From Pseudomonas segetis (GTDB lineage: Bacteria; Pseudomonadota; Gammaproteobacteria; Pseudomonadales; Pseudomonadaceae), in the NCBI RefSeq assembly GCF_900188155.1, contig NZ_FZOG01000002.1:759845-823844 (forward strand): 64,000 bases of DNA. The letters are read 5' to 3'. The translations under genes and the position numbers were made by a program. The notes under the pieces are model-generated. The model saw nothing but the letters and a program-made list of their open reading frames with translations. It made no database searches and was not told the DNA's origin. Below, piece after piece: positions 28,143-37,776 of the stretch. How positions within the stretch are numbered: position 1 is the stretch's first letter; each line of letters starts with the position of its first letter.

Positions 28143-31100
28143 GTGCCATCTACCGCTTCAACCAAGACTCCGCTCCCGCCGCCAGAGCCTCAAGCTACGC
28201 CAATGCGTAGCTCGCTTAAGCGTAGCCTGGTGGTTCTGGTGCTGGTAATGCTGGCACTGCTGCTTTGGCAACTGATGCTTGAATCGCGCAACCTGTTGCA
28301 GACTCAACGCCAGCTGGGGCTGGTGTACAGCAGCCAACTGGCCAACAGCCTGAGCATGAACATGTCGATCAAGGCCCAGTCCGCGCAGACCTTGTTGCGC
28401 ACCAAAGGGCTGAATCCGGAAAGCGCGGATGAAGCACACAAGCTACTCGAAACCCTTACCGCCATTTACCCGGCCATCGACAGCATCGCCAGCCTCTCCC
28501 CCAGCGGCGGGATTATCGTCGACAGCGCTGCCGGCAAGGCTGACGCAGACTTCATTGCCAGCCTTGTCAGTCGCCATCATGACGCGGCCTACCACTATGC
28601 ATTCACTGCCGAGCCTGACGGCCGTTATTACCTGCTGCTGAACAAGGAAGACGGTTATTGGCTGTTACGCTTTGGCAGTGGCGCCATCGCCAGCTGGCTA
28701 CGCAACCAGCAACTGGATGCTTACCAGTGGCTCTTGGAAGACCGCCTGACCCAACGCGCCATTGTCGGCCCGCACAGCAATGCCAGGACCGGTAACCGAG
28801 TATTTCCACCGGTAACCGCCAGCGACCTGGCGCAGACTATCCATATCTCGCCGATTGAACACAGCGACTGGCAACTGCGCGCCTTATTCGACGAAGACCT
28901 GGTCTGGGCCCAGCAACTCCCCACGCTAGCCGGTAAATTCCTGCTGTTCATCCTGTGTTCGGGCCTGACCCTGCTCGCGCTATACAGGCTGCTGCTCGAT
29001 CAAAGCCGCCTGCACCAGGCCAATGCCGACTCGAAACGCTCGCTACACCAGGCAGCAAGCGCGCTTGGCGCCATCGAGGAACGGGTTCTGGTTACAGACA
29101 GCCAAGGCTATATCGAATACTTGAACCCCCAGGCGCAAAGCCTGTTTGGCTTGACCGACAAAGCACGCGGGCAACATATCTTTGAAATGTTGCCGCAGCT
29201 TGACCCGCTATTGCTGCAAGGCAACGCGTTCGGCAGTGACATCAGTTCCGAACCGCTGGAAATTGAGCTCAAGGGCCAGAAGCGTTTATTCGATATCAAC
29301 CGCAGCAACCTGAGCGATGGCGAGAATCGCAATGGCTACGCCTGGGTCCTGCGTGACGTCACAGACGAGCAACACGCCACGCGCGTGCTGCTCAATGCGC
29401 GCCGCCGCTATCAGGACATTTTCGACGGCACCAGCACCGCGCTGTGCGTGCTCGACCTTGCAACGCTCATGCAATACCTGGGTGATCAGCAGGTCACCTC
29501 AGCCGACGGGCTGGAGCAGTGGCTGCAAGACAACCCTGAACAGCGCCAGCAACTGCCGCGCCTGATGCGCGTGAGCGAAACCAACCATGTCGCCCTGCGC
29601 CTGCTCAAGGTCAACACGCCAGGCGAAATCTGGGAGCTGTTGTTCAACCGTGGCGAGCTGGATCTGGCCGACTATCGCGGCGAATTGCTTAACGCCCTGC
29701 TGACAGGGAAAAGCCAGTTTGATCAAGAAATCAGCCTGCTCACGCCCGATGATCAAGAGCGCCACCTGTGGTTGCTGATCAACCTGCCCGAGGACGAAGA
29801 AGACCTCAACTCGGTAACACTGAGCATCACCGACATTACCAGTCGCAAGCACACCGAACTGTCGCTGATCGAACGCGAGCGCTTCTGGTCAGGCGTGGTC
29901 CAGGCCGTGCCCGACACACTCTACGTGCATGACTTGAGCAATAAGTCAGTGCTCTTCAGCAATCACCATCTGGGCCTGCAGCTTGGCTACGACCTGCAGG
30001 AGCTGGACGCCTTTGGCGAACGTTTCTGGGAACATCTGCTGCACCCCGACGACAGCGACTACTATCACCGCATCCGCAACCTGCAACACGTGGTCGGCAA
30101 CGGTATCCTGCTTGAGTCACAGCTGCGCTGGCGCCATCGCAATGGCGACTGGCATTGGTTCAGCATTCGTGAGCAAGCGCTGTCGCGTAACGCAACAGGC
30201 CAGGTTGATCGACTGATAGGCGTAGCCAAGGATATTTCGGAGCAGATCGAGCACAGTGAATCCCTGCGCGATAGCGAGCAGCGCTATCGACTGCTGGCTG
30301 AAAGCACCTCGGATGTGATTTTCTCGACCGACAGCCTGTTGCAGGTTGACTACATCAGCCCCTCGATCAAGACCCTGCTCGGTCACGAGCCCGAGCAGGT
30401 AAAAGCCCAAGGCATGTTCAGCCTGGCCGCCACGCCCGCGCAGCTCAAGGAGCTGAAGGAAATCGTCGATGAGTTGCGCACGGCGCTGGGCGATCCGATG
30501 CGCATGGCTGAACTGGCCAGCAAGCTGCAACCACGGCTGTTTATGTTTGACTGCCTGCGCAGTGACGAACGCAAGGTCCCGATGGAAGTGCGTTTAGTCC
30601 CCATGTGGGACGAAAACAATCGATTCAAGGGCCTGCACGGCGTGGCCCGCGACGTGACTCAGCACCGTCGCGTTGAGAATGAACTACGCATGGCGGCCAC
30701 GGTTTTCGAGCACTCGACCGCCGCCATTCTGGTTACCGATCCCGCTGGCTATATAGTGCAGGTCAACGAAGCATTCAGCCGCGTGACGGGCTACCACTCA
30801 ACCCAGGTGATTGACCAGTTGCCGAGCCGGTTGACGGCCGACCGACAGCAGGCAAACCAGCTGAACTTCATCCTGTCCCAGCTCAACCAACGCGGTAGCT
30901 GGGAAGGTGAAGTGTGGCTCAAGCGACGCGACGGCGAAAACTTCCCGGCCTGGGTCGGCATCACCGCAGTCCAGGACGACGAAGGCGATCTCGTCAGCTA
31001 CGTGTGCTTCTTCAGTGATATCAGCGAGCGTAAAGCCAGCGAGCAACGCATCCATCGCCTGGCCTACTACGACGCCCTGACCCTGCTGCCAAACCGCACC

Positions 31101-32372
31101 CTGTTCCAGGACCGGCTGCACACCTCATTGCATCAAGCCGAGCGCGATGCCGAGTGGGTGGTGCTGATGTTTCTCGACCTTGACCGCTTCAAACCCATCA
31201 ATGACTCGTTGGGGCACGCGGCCGGCGACCGTATGCTCAAGGACGTCGCCACGCGCCTGGCAGCCTGCGTCAATGACAAGGACACGGTTGCGCGCATGGG
31301 CGGCGATGAGTTCACCTTGCTGTTGAGTTCCAGCCCCAGCCGCGACAACGCACTCAATCGTGCAATCCACGTGGCCGAGCAGATTCTAGCCAGCCTGGCC
31401 CGAGCGTTCGTCCTTGAGGGCCGCGAGTTCTTCGTGACCGCCAGTATCGGGATTGCCCTGAGCCCGCAAGATGGCACGGAACTCAGCCAGTTGATGAAGA
31501 ACGCCGACACCGCGATGTATCACGCCAAGGAACGCGGCAAGAACAACTTCCAGTTCTATCAAAGCGATATGAACGCCCGCGCGCTGGAGCGTATCGAGCT
31601 CGAAAGCGACCTGCGCCACGCACTCGAACAGGGCGAGCTGATGCTGTTCTATCAGCCGCAGTTTTCCGCGAACGGCCAGCGCCTGACCGGGGTTGAAGCA
31701 CTGTTACGCTGGCACCACCCGAAACGTGGCCAGGTTGCACCGTCCGAATTCATCCCGGTGCTGGAAGAGCTTGGCCTGGTCGCGGATATTGGCGACTGGG
31801 TGATTGCCGAGGCCTGTCGTCAACTGAAGTCCTGGCAGGAACAGCATGTGCGCGTACCTAAGATATCGGTCAATCTATCGGCCCGCCAATTCGCCGACGG
31901 CGACCTGGACAAACGCATCACCCGAATTCTGGGCGAAACCGGCGTCGATGCAGCAAGCCTGGAACTGGAGCTGACCGAAAGTATCCTGATGAATGATGTG
32001 GCCAATGCCCTGCAAACCCTGACAAGCCTCAAGCGCCTGGGCTTGAGCATTGCGATTGATGACTTTGGAACCGGCTACTCATCGCTCAATTACCTCAAGC
32101 AGTTCCCGATCGACGTACTCAAGATTGACCGCAGCTTCGTCGATGGCCTGCCGCAAGGTGAGCAGGATGCTCAGATAGCCAGGGCGATTATTGCCATGGC
32201 CCACAGCCTGAATCTGGCTGTGATTGCCGAAGGTGTGGAAACCCAGGCTCAACTTGATTTCCTGCGCCGCCACAACTGCGATGAAATCCAGGGTTTCCTG
32301 CTCGGCCAGCCGATGCGCGCGCACCAGATAAGCGCCCAGTTCAGCGGCACGGCATTATTCATTCTTAATTGA
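28143..32372 (+). CDS. morA: MorA, membrane PAS-GGDEF-EAL c-di-GMP regulator
   Basis: Large inner-membrane signalling protein, 1409 residues. A first helix (about 25-45), a periplasmic sensory region, and a second helix (about 260-280) precede four or five PAS/PAC repeats (about 300-990). A GGDEF domain follows (active site RMGGDEF near 1053), then an EAL domain (EALLRW near 1184, DDFGTGYSS, KIDRSF). Both catalytic motifs look intact, so cyclase and phosphodiesterase activity are possible. The inhibitory RxxD site reads NDKD and seems lost. The position next to glyA matches P. aeruginosa morA, a regulator of motility and biofilm. The start is GTG; ATG 28203 is the alternative. Confidence 0.92.
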   Translation: MPSTASTKTPLPPPEPQATPMRSSLKRSLVVLVLVMLALLLWQLMLESRNLLQTQRQLGLVYSSQLANSLSMNMSIKAQSAQTLLRTKGLNPESADEAHKLLETLTAIYPAIDSIASLSPSGGIIVDSAAGKADADFIASLVSRHHDAAYHYAFTAEPDGRYYLLLNKEDGYWLLRFGSGAIASWLRNQQLDAYQWLLEDRLTQRAIVGPHSNARTGNRVFPPVTASDLAQTIHISPIEHSDWQLRALFDEDLVWAQQLPTLAGKFLLFILCSGLTLLALYRLLLDQSRLHQANADSKRSLHQAASALGAIEERVLVTDSQGYIEYLNPQAQSLFGLTDKARGQHIFEMLPQLDPLLLQGNAFGSDISSEPLEIELKGQKRLFDINRSNLSDGENRNGYAWVLRDVTDEQHATRVLLNARRRYQDIFDGTSTALCVLDLATLMQYLGDQQVTSADGLEQWLQDNPEQRQQLPRLMRVSETNHVALRLLKVNTPGEIWELLFNRGELDLADYRGELLNALLTGKSQFDQEISLLTPDDQERHLWLLINLPEDEEDLNSVTLSITDITSRKHTELSLIERERFWSGVVQAVPDTLYVHDLSNKSVLFSNHHLGLQLGYDLQELDAFGERFWEHLLHPDDSDYYHRIRNLQHVVGNGILLESQLRWRHRNGDWHWFSIREQALSRNATGQVDRLIGVAKDISEQIEHSESLRDSEQRYRLLAESTSDVIFSTDSLLQVDYISPSIKTLLGHEPEQVKAQGMFSLAATPAQLKELKEIVDELRTALGDPMRMAELASKLQPRLFMFDCLRSDERKVPMEVRLVPMWDENNRFKGLHGVARDVTQHRRVENELRMAATVFEHSTAAILVTDPAGYIVQVNEAFSRVTGYHSTQVIDQLPSRLTADRQQANQLNFILSQLNQRGSWEGEVWLKRRDGENFPAWVGITAVQDDEGDLVSYVCFFSDISERKASEQRIHRLAYYDALTLLPNRTLFQDRLHTSLHQAERDAEWVVLMFLDLDRFKPINDSLGHAAGDRMLKDVATRLAACVNDKDTVARMGGDEFTLLLSSSPSRDNALNRAIHVAEQILASLARAFVLEGREFFVTASIGIALSPQDGTELSQLMKNADTAMYHAKERGKNNFQFYQSDMNARALERIELESDLRHALEQGELMLFYQPQFSANGQRLTGVEALLRWHHPKRGQVAPSEFIPVLEELGLVADIGDWVIAEACRQLKSWQEQHVRVPKISVNLSARQFADGDLDKRITRILGETGVDAASLELELTESILMNDVANALQTLTSLKRLGLSIAIDDFGTGYSSLNYLKQFPIDVLKIDRSFVDGLPQGEQDAQIARAIIAMAHSLNLAVIAEGVETQAQLDFLRRHNCDEIQGFLLGQPMRAHQISAQFSGTALFILN

Positions 32373-32522
32373 TGAGCCCCAAGCCCACGGCAAGGTCATC
32401 AAGCTGCCGGCATGAGCCCCACTTGTCAGGCACATGACCGCCATTCATACCCGCACGCCTGCAGTATGGGGTAGAATCCGCACCCTATTTCTTCAGCCCA
32501 GCTGTTTTCTCAGGGGATTGCT

Positions 32523-33776
32523 ATGTTCAGCCGTGATTTGAATCTTGCCCGTTTTGACGCCGAATTGTTTGCCGCGATGGAGCAAGAAGCCCAGCGCCAG
32601 GAAGAGCACATCGAGCTGATCGCCTCGGAAAACTACACCAGCCCAGCGGTGATGGAAGCCCAGGGCTCGGTACTGACCAACAAGTACGCCGAAGGCTATC
32701 CAGGCAAGCGTTACTACGGCGGCTGTGAATACGTGGATATCGTCGAGCAGGTCGCAATCGACCGCGCCAAGCAACTGTTCGGTGCCGACTACGCCAACGT
32801 TCAGCCACACTCGGGCTCGCAAGCCAACAGCGCGGTCTACATGGCCCTGCTCAATGCTGGCGACACCGTCCTGGGCATGAGCCTGGCACACGGCGGCCAC
32901 CTGACCCACGGCGCCAGCGTCAGCTTCTCCGGCAAGATCTACAATGCAGTGCAATACGGCATCAACGACGACGGCCTGATCGATTACGATGAAGTCGAGC
33001 GCCTGGCGGTCGAGCACAAGCCCAAAATGATCATCGCTGGTTTCTCGGCCTACTCACAGGTTCTCGACTTCCCGCGTTTTCGCGCCATCGCCGACAAAGT
33101 CGGTGCCTACCTGTTCGTGGACATGGCCCACGTTGCCGGCCTGGTTGCAGCAGGTGTCTACCCGAACCCGGTGCCATTTGCTGACGTGGTGACCACCACC
33201 ACCCACAAAACCCTGCGCGGCCCACGTGGCGGCTTGATTCTGGCGCGCAAGAACGAAGAGCTGGAAAAGAAGTTCAACTCGGCAGTATTCCCAGGCGGCC
33301 AAGGCGGCCCGCTGGAGCACGTGATCGCAGCTAAGGCGGTGTGCTTCAAGGAAGCGCTGCTGCCCGAGTTCAAGACCTACCAGCAGCAAGTCATCAAGAA
33401 CGCCCAGACCATGGCCAAGGTGTTTATGGAAAACGGCTATGACGTGGTTTCCGGCGGCACTGAAAACCACCTGTTCCTGCTCAGCCTGATCAAGCAGGAC
33501 ATCACCGGCAAGGAAGCAGATGCCGCACTGGGCCGTGCCTTTATCACCGTCAACAAGAACTCGGTGCCAAACGACCCGCGCTCACCCTTTGTAACTTCGG
33601 GCCTGCGTATCGGCACCCCTGCCGTTACCACTCGTGGTTTCAAGGAAGATGAGTGCCGTCAGTTGGCAGGCTGGATTTGTGAAGTCCTGGCCAACATTGG
33701 CAATGACGAAGTGGAAACCAAGGTACGCGAGCAAGTCAAAGACCTGTGCGCACGCTTCCCGGTTTATGGTGCGTAA
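32523..33776 (+). CDS. glyA: Serine hydroxymethyltransferase
   Basis: PLP enzyme that converts serine and tetrahydrofolate to glycine and methylene-tetrahydrofolate. 417 residues, the standard bacterial length. The PLP lysine is in [16 protein letters not shown] near residue 230; the N-terminal [12 protein letters not shown] and [13 protein letters not shown] blocks carry folate and PLP contacts. CAGGGGA serves as ribosome site. It lies 150 bp after morA, and a bidirectional terminator follows. Confidence 0.98.
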   Translation: MFSRDLNLARFDAELFAAMEQEAQRQEEHIELIASENYTSPAVMEAQGSVLTNKYAEGYPGKRYYGGCEYVDIVEQVAIDRAKQLFGADYANVQPHSGSQANSAVYMALLNAGDTVLGMSLAHGGHLTHGASVSFSGKIYNAVQYGINDDGLIDYDEVERLAVEHKPKMIIAGFSAYSQVLDFPRFRAIADKVGAYLFVDMAHVAGLVAAGVYPNPVPFADVVTTTTHKTLRGPRGGLILARKNEELEKKFNSAVFPGGQGGPLEHVIAAKAVCFKEALLPEFKTYQQQVIKNAQTMAKVFMENGYDVVSGGTENHLFLLSLIKQDITGKEADAALGRAFITVNKNSVPNDPRSPFVTSGLRIGTPAVTTRGFKEDECRQLAGWICEVLANIGNDEVETKVREQVKDLCARFPVYGA

Positions 33777-33850
33777 ATCGCCCGGATGGGTAACGCGCTG
33801 TTAATCCGTTAAACCTTGGCGCCCAGCGTTTTCGCACAAGGTTGGTTAAA

Positions 33851-33883
33851 CGAAAAAGCCCGCCATTTTGGCGGGCTTTTTCG
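33851..33883. terminator. Bidirectional terminator between glyA and the DUF3015 gene
   Basis: A 14-bp perfect stem with a 5-nt loop (arms 33851-33864 and 33870-33883), core AAGCCCGCC/GGCGGGCTT with A5 and T5 flanks, between convergent genes. Confidence 0.92.
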
Positions 33884-33896
33884 TAACCAGTGGTTC

Positions 33897-34403
33897 TTAC
33901 GCAGGTGTTTTAGCGTAGGCGGCCAGCTTGCTGTCGCGGCTCATGACTTCCATGGTGGAAGCCAGTACTTGCTCGCTGGTGACGTCGGCTGAAGAGAAAA
34001 TCGTGTTGAAGTTCTCGTGCGTGACCTTGGCAAACTGCGCGCGGTCGCTTGCAGGAATCCCCAGCAGTACAGCGTAGGCATCCAGTGCCTCACCTTGGCC
34101 TTGGGCCATGTCTTCAGCGATAGAGTCGAGCATGCCGTTCATTGCAAGCATCGAACGCCCACCATAAGTGAGCTTGCCGCTGGTGCTGCAACCGTTGGTA
34201 CCGGACGTCATGCCAAAGGTGGCGTTACCGGAGGTGCCGTTGGTTGTACTGGCAAGGAAATGCGGTGCAATGCCACGCTGACCATCAAACAGCATGTTAC
34301 CCCAACCGCAAGACGGGCCGCCTGGCGCTTCGGCATAAGCCCCAACGCTGGCAACAGTCAGCAAACCGAAAATCAAGCCTTTGCTCAGCAATCGCTTTTC
34401 CAT
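33897..34403 (-). CDS. DUF3015 family exported protein
   Basis: A 168-residue secreted or periplasmic protein. The signal peptide GLIFGLLTVASVGAYAEA ends near residue 25. The mature start GGPSCGWGNMLFDGQRG is the conserved DUF3015 block. Function is unknown. The same gene stands between glyA and mapZ in P. aeruginosa. SD GGAG upstream of ATG; monocistronic with the shared terminator toward glyA. Confidence 0.85.
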   Translation of the reverse strand: MEKRLLSKGLIFGLLTVASVGAYAEAPGGPSCGWGNMLFDGQRGIAPHFLASTTNGTSGNATFGMTSGTNGCSTSGKLTYGGRSMLAMNGMLDSIAEDMAQGQGEALDAYAVLLGIPASDRAQFAKVTHENFNTIFSSADVTSEQVLASTMEVMSRDSKLAAYAKTPA

Positions 34404-34645
34404 TTTTCTTGTGCTCCACCATAATATAAATATAAAACTGCATTAGCAGCTTTGGTTAAAGTAGCAAAACTGTCAAATGAGTTGCGTGAGCCAGCACCAC
34501 AATTGAGCAGGCCATTGGCCGTGTCGACCAAGTTTTTAAAGGGGTTTTAGCCAAAAACCACAATTAAAATATTTTTCCTGCCAACCGGGGTATTTAGCTC
34601 TTCAAGCTTGACTATAGTGTTGAGAACGCAAACAAGGAGTTAAAT

Positions 34646-35017
34646 ATGAGCGACCCGGACACGGAGCGTAGACGCTTTCATCGCATCGCCTTTGACGCAC
34701 CGACAGAAATATCCCAGGGCGCGCAGCGCTGGGAAGTCAAGTTGCATGACGTGTCGCTCAAAGGGCTGATGGTCGAACGCCCTGCTCATTGGCAGGCCGA
34801 TCCGCAACAGCTTTTCGATGTGCAGATCAACCTGAGCGAGGCTGCCAAGGTACGCATGGAAGTGACCCTGACCCGCGACGACAGCGGCTTGCTGGGGTTT
34901 GTTTGCGAACACATTGACCTTGAATCCATAAGCCATCTGCGCCGCCTGGTCGAGCTCAACCTGGGCGACGAATCCATGCTTGAACGCGACCTCAGCGCAC
35001 TCGGCAAGGACAGCTGA
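34646..35017 (+). CDS. mapZ: MapZ, single-domain PilZ c-di-GMP adaptor
   Basis: 123-residue cytoplasmic PilZ protein, close to P. aeruginosa PA4608 across its length. The c-di-GMP ligands are present: ERRRFHR (Arg8-Arg9...Arg13) and HDVSLKG (Asp35, Ser37, Gly40). In P. aeruginosa, c-di-GMP-loaded MapZ binds the chemotaxis methyltransferase CheR1 and lowers receptor methylation, altering flagellar switching. The conserved C-terminus [16 protein letters not shown] is kept. Strong SD AAGGAG; monocistronic, ending 20 bp before the convergent radA stop. Confidence 0.93.
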   Translation: MSDPDTERRRFHRIAFDAPTEISQGAQRWEVKLHDVSLKGLMVERPAHWQADPQQLFDVQINLSEAAKVRMEVTLTRDDSGLLGFVCEHIDLESISHLRRLVELNLGDESMLERDLSALGKDS

Positions 35018-35037
35018 GCCGCACTGGCTCGGCGCGC

Positions 35038-36402
35038 TCAGTCGAACAAGGCATCCAAGGCTTGCTCAAGCCGCGTGACAGCAATGACCTGCAACCCTTG
35101 CGGCGCCTCTTTCGGGGCGTTGCCCTTGGGCACGATTGCACGTTTGAAACCGTGCTTGGCGGCCTCTTTCAAACGTTCCTGGCCGCTTGGTACCGGGCGA
35201 ATTTCTCCCGATAAACCGACTTCGCCAAATACCAGCAGATCATTGGCCAACGGCCGGTTGCGCAAGCTGGAAATGACCGCAGCCATCAAGGCCAGGTCCG
35301 ATGCTGTCTCCAGCACCTTGACCCCACCGACGACATTGAGAAAGACATCCTGGTCGTAAGTAGGGATGCCGCCATGGCGATGCAATACCGCCAGCAGCAT
35401 GGCCAGGCGGTTCTGATCAAGCCCAAGGGTCACACGGCGCGGATTGCCCAAGTGGCTGGTGTCAACCAGCGCCTGGACCTCCACCAGCATTGGCCGTGTG
35501 CCCTCCCAAGTTGCCATGACCACACTTCCAGGCACTTCTTCCTGGGCCCGGGTAAGAAAGATGGCAGAGGGATTGGTTACCTCTTTGAGGCCCTTGTCGG
35601 TCATGCCGAATACGCCGAGTTCGTTGATCGCGCCAAAGCGATTCTTCACCGCCCGCAACAGGCGCAGGCGCCCGTCCGACTCGCCCTCGAAGTACAGAAC
35701 CGTATCGACCATATGCTCCAGCACCCGCGGCCCGGCGAGCGCGCCTTCCTTGGTGACATGGCCGACGAGGAAGATCGCCGTGCCGCTTTGCTTGGCAAAG
35801 CGCACCAGCAAGGCGGCACTTTCCCGCACCTGCGCCACACCGCCAGGCGCGGATTGCAGCTGTTCAGTGAAGATGGTCTGGATCGAGTCGATCACCATGA
35901 CCTTGGGCTTTTCCTGGCGCGCCGTGGCAATGATGGTCTCAATGCAGGTTTCAGTCATGACCTTGAGCTTGTCTTCCGGCAAACCCAGGCGCCGAGCGCG
36001 CATGGCAACCTGCTGCTGCGACTCCTCGCCCGTGACATACAAGGCTGGGAAGCGCGTGGCGATGTTGCAAAGGGTTTGCAGGAGGATGGTCGACTTACCG
36101 ATACCCGGATCGCCGCCAATCAGCACTACCGATCCATCTACCAAACCGCCGCCCAGCACACGGTCCAGCTCGCCGGAAGCAGTGGAAAACCGCGGCATCT
36201 CTTCAACACTGACTTCAGCCAGGGTTTTTAACGGCGCCTGCTGGCCAGCCCAGCCACTGCGCCCGCCAGGCGCCGTGGCATTGGCCTCGACCATGGTTTC
36301 AACCAGCGTATTCCAGGCGCTGCACTCGCCACACTGGCCGGCCCACTTGGGAAAGGTGGCGCCGCACTCAGTGCAGCCATACAGGCGTTTGGCCTTAGCC
36401 AT
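35038..36402 (-). CDS. radA: DNA repair protein RadA
   Basis: RecA-related ATPase that promotes branch migration during recombinational repair. 454 residues. N-terminal zinc finger CTECGATFPKWAGQCGEC (residues 10-27), Walker A GGDPGIGKST near 97, RadA-specific KNRFG near 255, and a C-terminal Lon-like domain with the DLALMAAVISS and ANDLLVFGEVGLSGEIR blocks. Length and motifs are complete. Confidence 0.97.
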   Translation of the reverse strand: MAKAKRLYGCTECGATFPKWAGQCGECSAWNTLVETMVEANATAPGGRSGWAGQQAPLKTLAEVSVEEMPRFSTASGELDRVLGGGLVDGSVVLIGGDPGIGKSTILLQTLCNIATRFPALYVTGEESQQQVAMRARRLGLPEDKLKVMTETCIETIIATARQEKPKVMVIDSIQTIFTEQLQSAPGGVAQVRESAALLVRFAKQSGTAIFLVGHVTKEGALAGPRVLEHMVDTVLYFEGESDGRLRLLRAVKNRFGAINELGVFGMTDKGLKEVTNPSAIFLTRAQEEVPGSVVMATWEGTRPMLVEVQALVDTSHLGNPRRVTLGLDQNRLAMLLAVLHRHGGIPTYDQDVFLNVVGGVKVLETASDLALMAAVISSLRNRPLANDLLVFGEVGLSGEIRPVPSGQERLKEAAKHGFKRAIVPKGNAPKEAPQGLQVIAVTRLEQALDALFD

Positions 36403-36492
36403 CGGCAGACTTCCTCAGAGCAAAGCGCCCATCATAGCCTTTCCTGAGCAAGCAGCGACAATCCGCAAGTGTTGTCCTTTATGCCTGGCGAA

Positions 36493-36738
36493 TCAGTCCT
36501 GATGGCTATTGAGCATGGCGGAGATATCGTCCTTGAGCGTAACCCGTTGCATCTTGAGCCCCTGCAGGTTCAAGTCATCCATCGACTCGTGGCCGTCTTC
36601 GATCTCATAAATGCGCTTGTCCAGCGCCTCGTACTCTTCAGCTAGCCGGGCAAAACGTTTATTGGACTGGGCCAAGGTGCTGAACTTCGAGGCGAATTGA
36701 GGAAACTCGTTCTTCAGTGAGTGATGTTCCAACGGCAT
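36493..36738 (-). CDS. YdcH/DUF465 small coiled-coil protein
   Basis: 81-residue cytoplasmic protein, mostly alpha-helical with heptad-like charge (RFARLAEEYEALDKRIYEIED), and the KMQRVTLKDDISAML tail that marks the DUF465 family. Function unknown. GAGGG ribosome site upstream of ATG. It lies 90 bp upstream of radA in the same direction and may be cotranscribed. Confidence 0.85.
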   Translation of the reverse strand: MPLEHHSLKNEFPQFASKFSTLAQSNKRFARLAEEYEALDKRIYEIEDGHESMDDLNLQGLKMQRVTLKDDISAMLNSHQD

Positions 36739-36976
36739 GTCTGCACCCTCTTGATGTATGTACTTTCAGACTAGTCGAGCCTGCGGGCTCTGCTTGGCCA
36801 CGGAACAAACCCCACGCCAAAAACTCGACCAGAGTGTGGCAGCGTCAAGCTTTTTAGCACTGGCGTGCACCAGAAAACCAACAGCCATATTTTTGACAAA
36901 CCCAGTCTGACGAGTGGCTAAATGTATTTGAGTGTTTAGAATGAATACATCACCCAATATCGCAGGGATAGGAAAC

Positions 36977-37384
36977 ATGAGCATTATCAGTGAGTTCAAG
37001 GCTTTTGCCGTCAAAGGCAATGTAGTCGACATGGCAGTCGGTATTATCATTGGTGCCGCGTTCGGTAAGATCGTTGCATCCTTTGTCGGTGACCTGATCA
37101 TGCCCGTGCTGGGCGTCATGATAGGAGGCGTTGATTTCACCGACTTAGTCGTCGTGCTCAAAGCAGCGCAAGGCGATATCCCTGCCGTGACCATGAACTA
37201 CGGTAAATTCATCCAAACGCTGGTCGACTTCCTGATAGTGGCATTCGCCATCTTCATGGCAATCAAAGTGATGAACAGCCTCAAGCGCAAGGAAGAAGCC
37301 GCTCCGGCCGCGCCACCTGCGCCGACTCAGGAGCAAGTATTGCTGACCGAGATCCGCGACCTGCTGAAAAACAAAGCTGAATAA
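36977..37384 (+). CDS. mscL: Large-conductance mechanosensitive channel MscL
   Basis: Homopentameric inner-membrane channel that opens under membrane tension during osmotic downshock. 135 residues from ATG 36977 (SD AGGAAA); the longer frame from 36932 is not needed. [20 protein letters not shown] is the conserved amphipathic N-terminus, [18 protein letters not shown] the pore-lining first helix, and [18 protein letters not shown] the second. The C-terminal helical bundle ends in [12 protein letters not shown]. Confidence 0.97.
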   Translation: MSIISEFKAFAVKGNVVDMAVGIIIGAAFGKIVASFVGDLIMPVLGVMIGGVDFTDLVVVLKAAQGDIPAVTMNYGKFIQTLVDFLIVAFAIFMAIKVMNSLKRKEEAAPAAPPAPTQEQVLLTEIRDLLKNKAE

Positions 37385-37450
37385 GCTTTCACAGTCAGCG
37401 CTGCTGAACAGCTTGGCGTGATCACGCCAAGCCTGGTTGCCCCCGGCGCG

Positions 37451-37765
37451 GGCGCTTTTTCGTCCGCCGTTTACAACTCCAAACACCCGGACTACTCGCC
37501 ACTTCGGTGGACAAGCTTCGCGTTGTCACACCCTACCTGGATGGCCTGACCCCATAGGGCGGACGGCGCTTTTTCGTCCGCCGTTTACAACTCCAAATCT
37601 CCGGACTATTCGCCACTTCGGTGGACAAGCTTCGCGTTGTCGCACCCTACCTGGATGGCCTGAACCCGTAGGGCGGACGGCGCTTTTTCGTCCGCCGTTT
37701 ACAACTCCAAACACCCGGACTATTCGCCACTTCGCTGGACAAGCTTCGCGTTGTCACGCCCTGCA
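37451..37765. repeat. 114-bp tandem direct repeat, three copies
   Basis: Units begin at 37451, 37565 and 37679, each starting GGCGCTTTTTCGTCCGCCG, an exact 114-bp period; the third is shortened. Copies 1 and 2 differ at only a few positions. At each junction GGCGGACG pairs with CGTCCGCC (37558-37565 with 37575-37582, and again 114 bp on). Inside each unit a CCAC-TTCG-GTGG mini-hairpin (mutated in copy 3) is followed by a GACAA...TTGTC hairpin. Read on the minus strand, the unit contains the GTAGGGTG..ACAACGCGAAGC.TTGTCCACC type of dispersed intergenic repeat seen in many gamma-proteobacteria. It fills the gap between convergent mscL and fpr. Confidence 0.9.
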
Positions 37766-37776
37766 CCTGTCGTACC

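Noticed and set aside
34613..34618. TATAGT as -10 box of mapZ
   Set aside because: No acceptable -35 element lies 16-18 bp upstream, so the promoter call was not supported.
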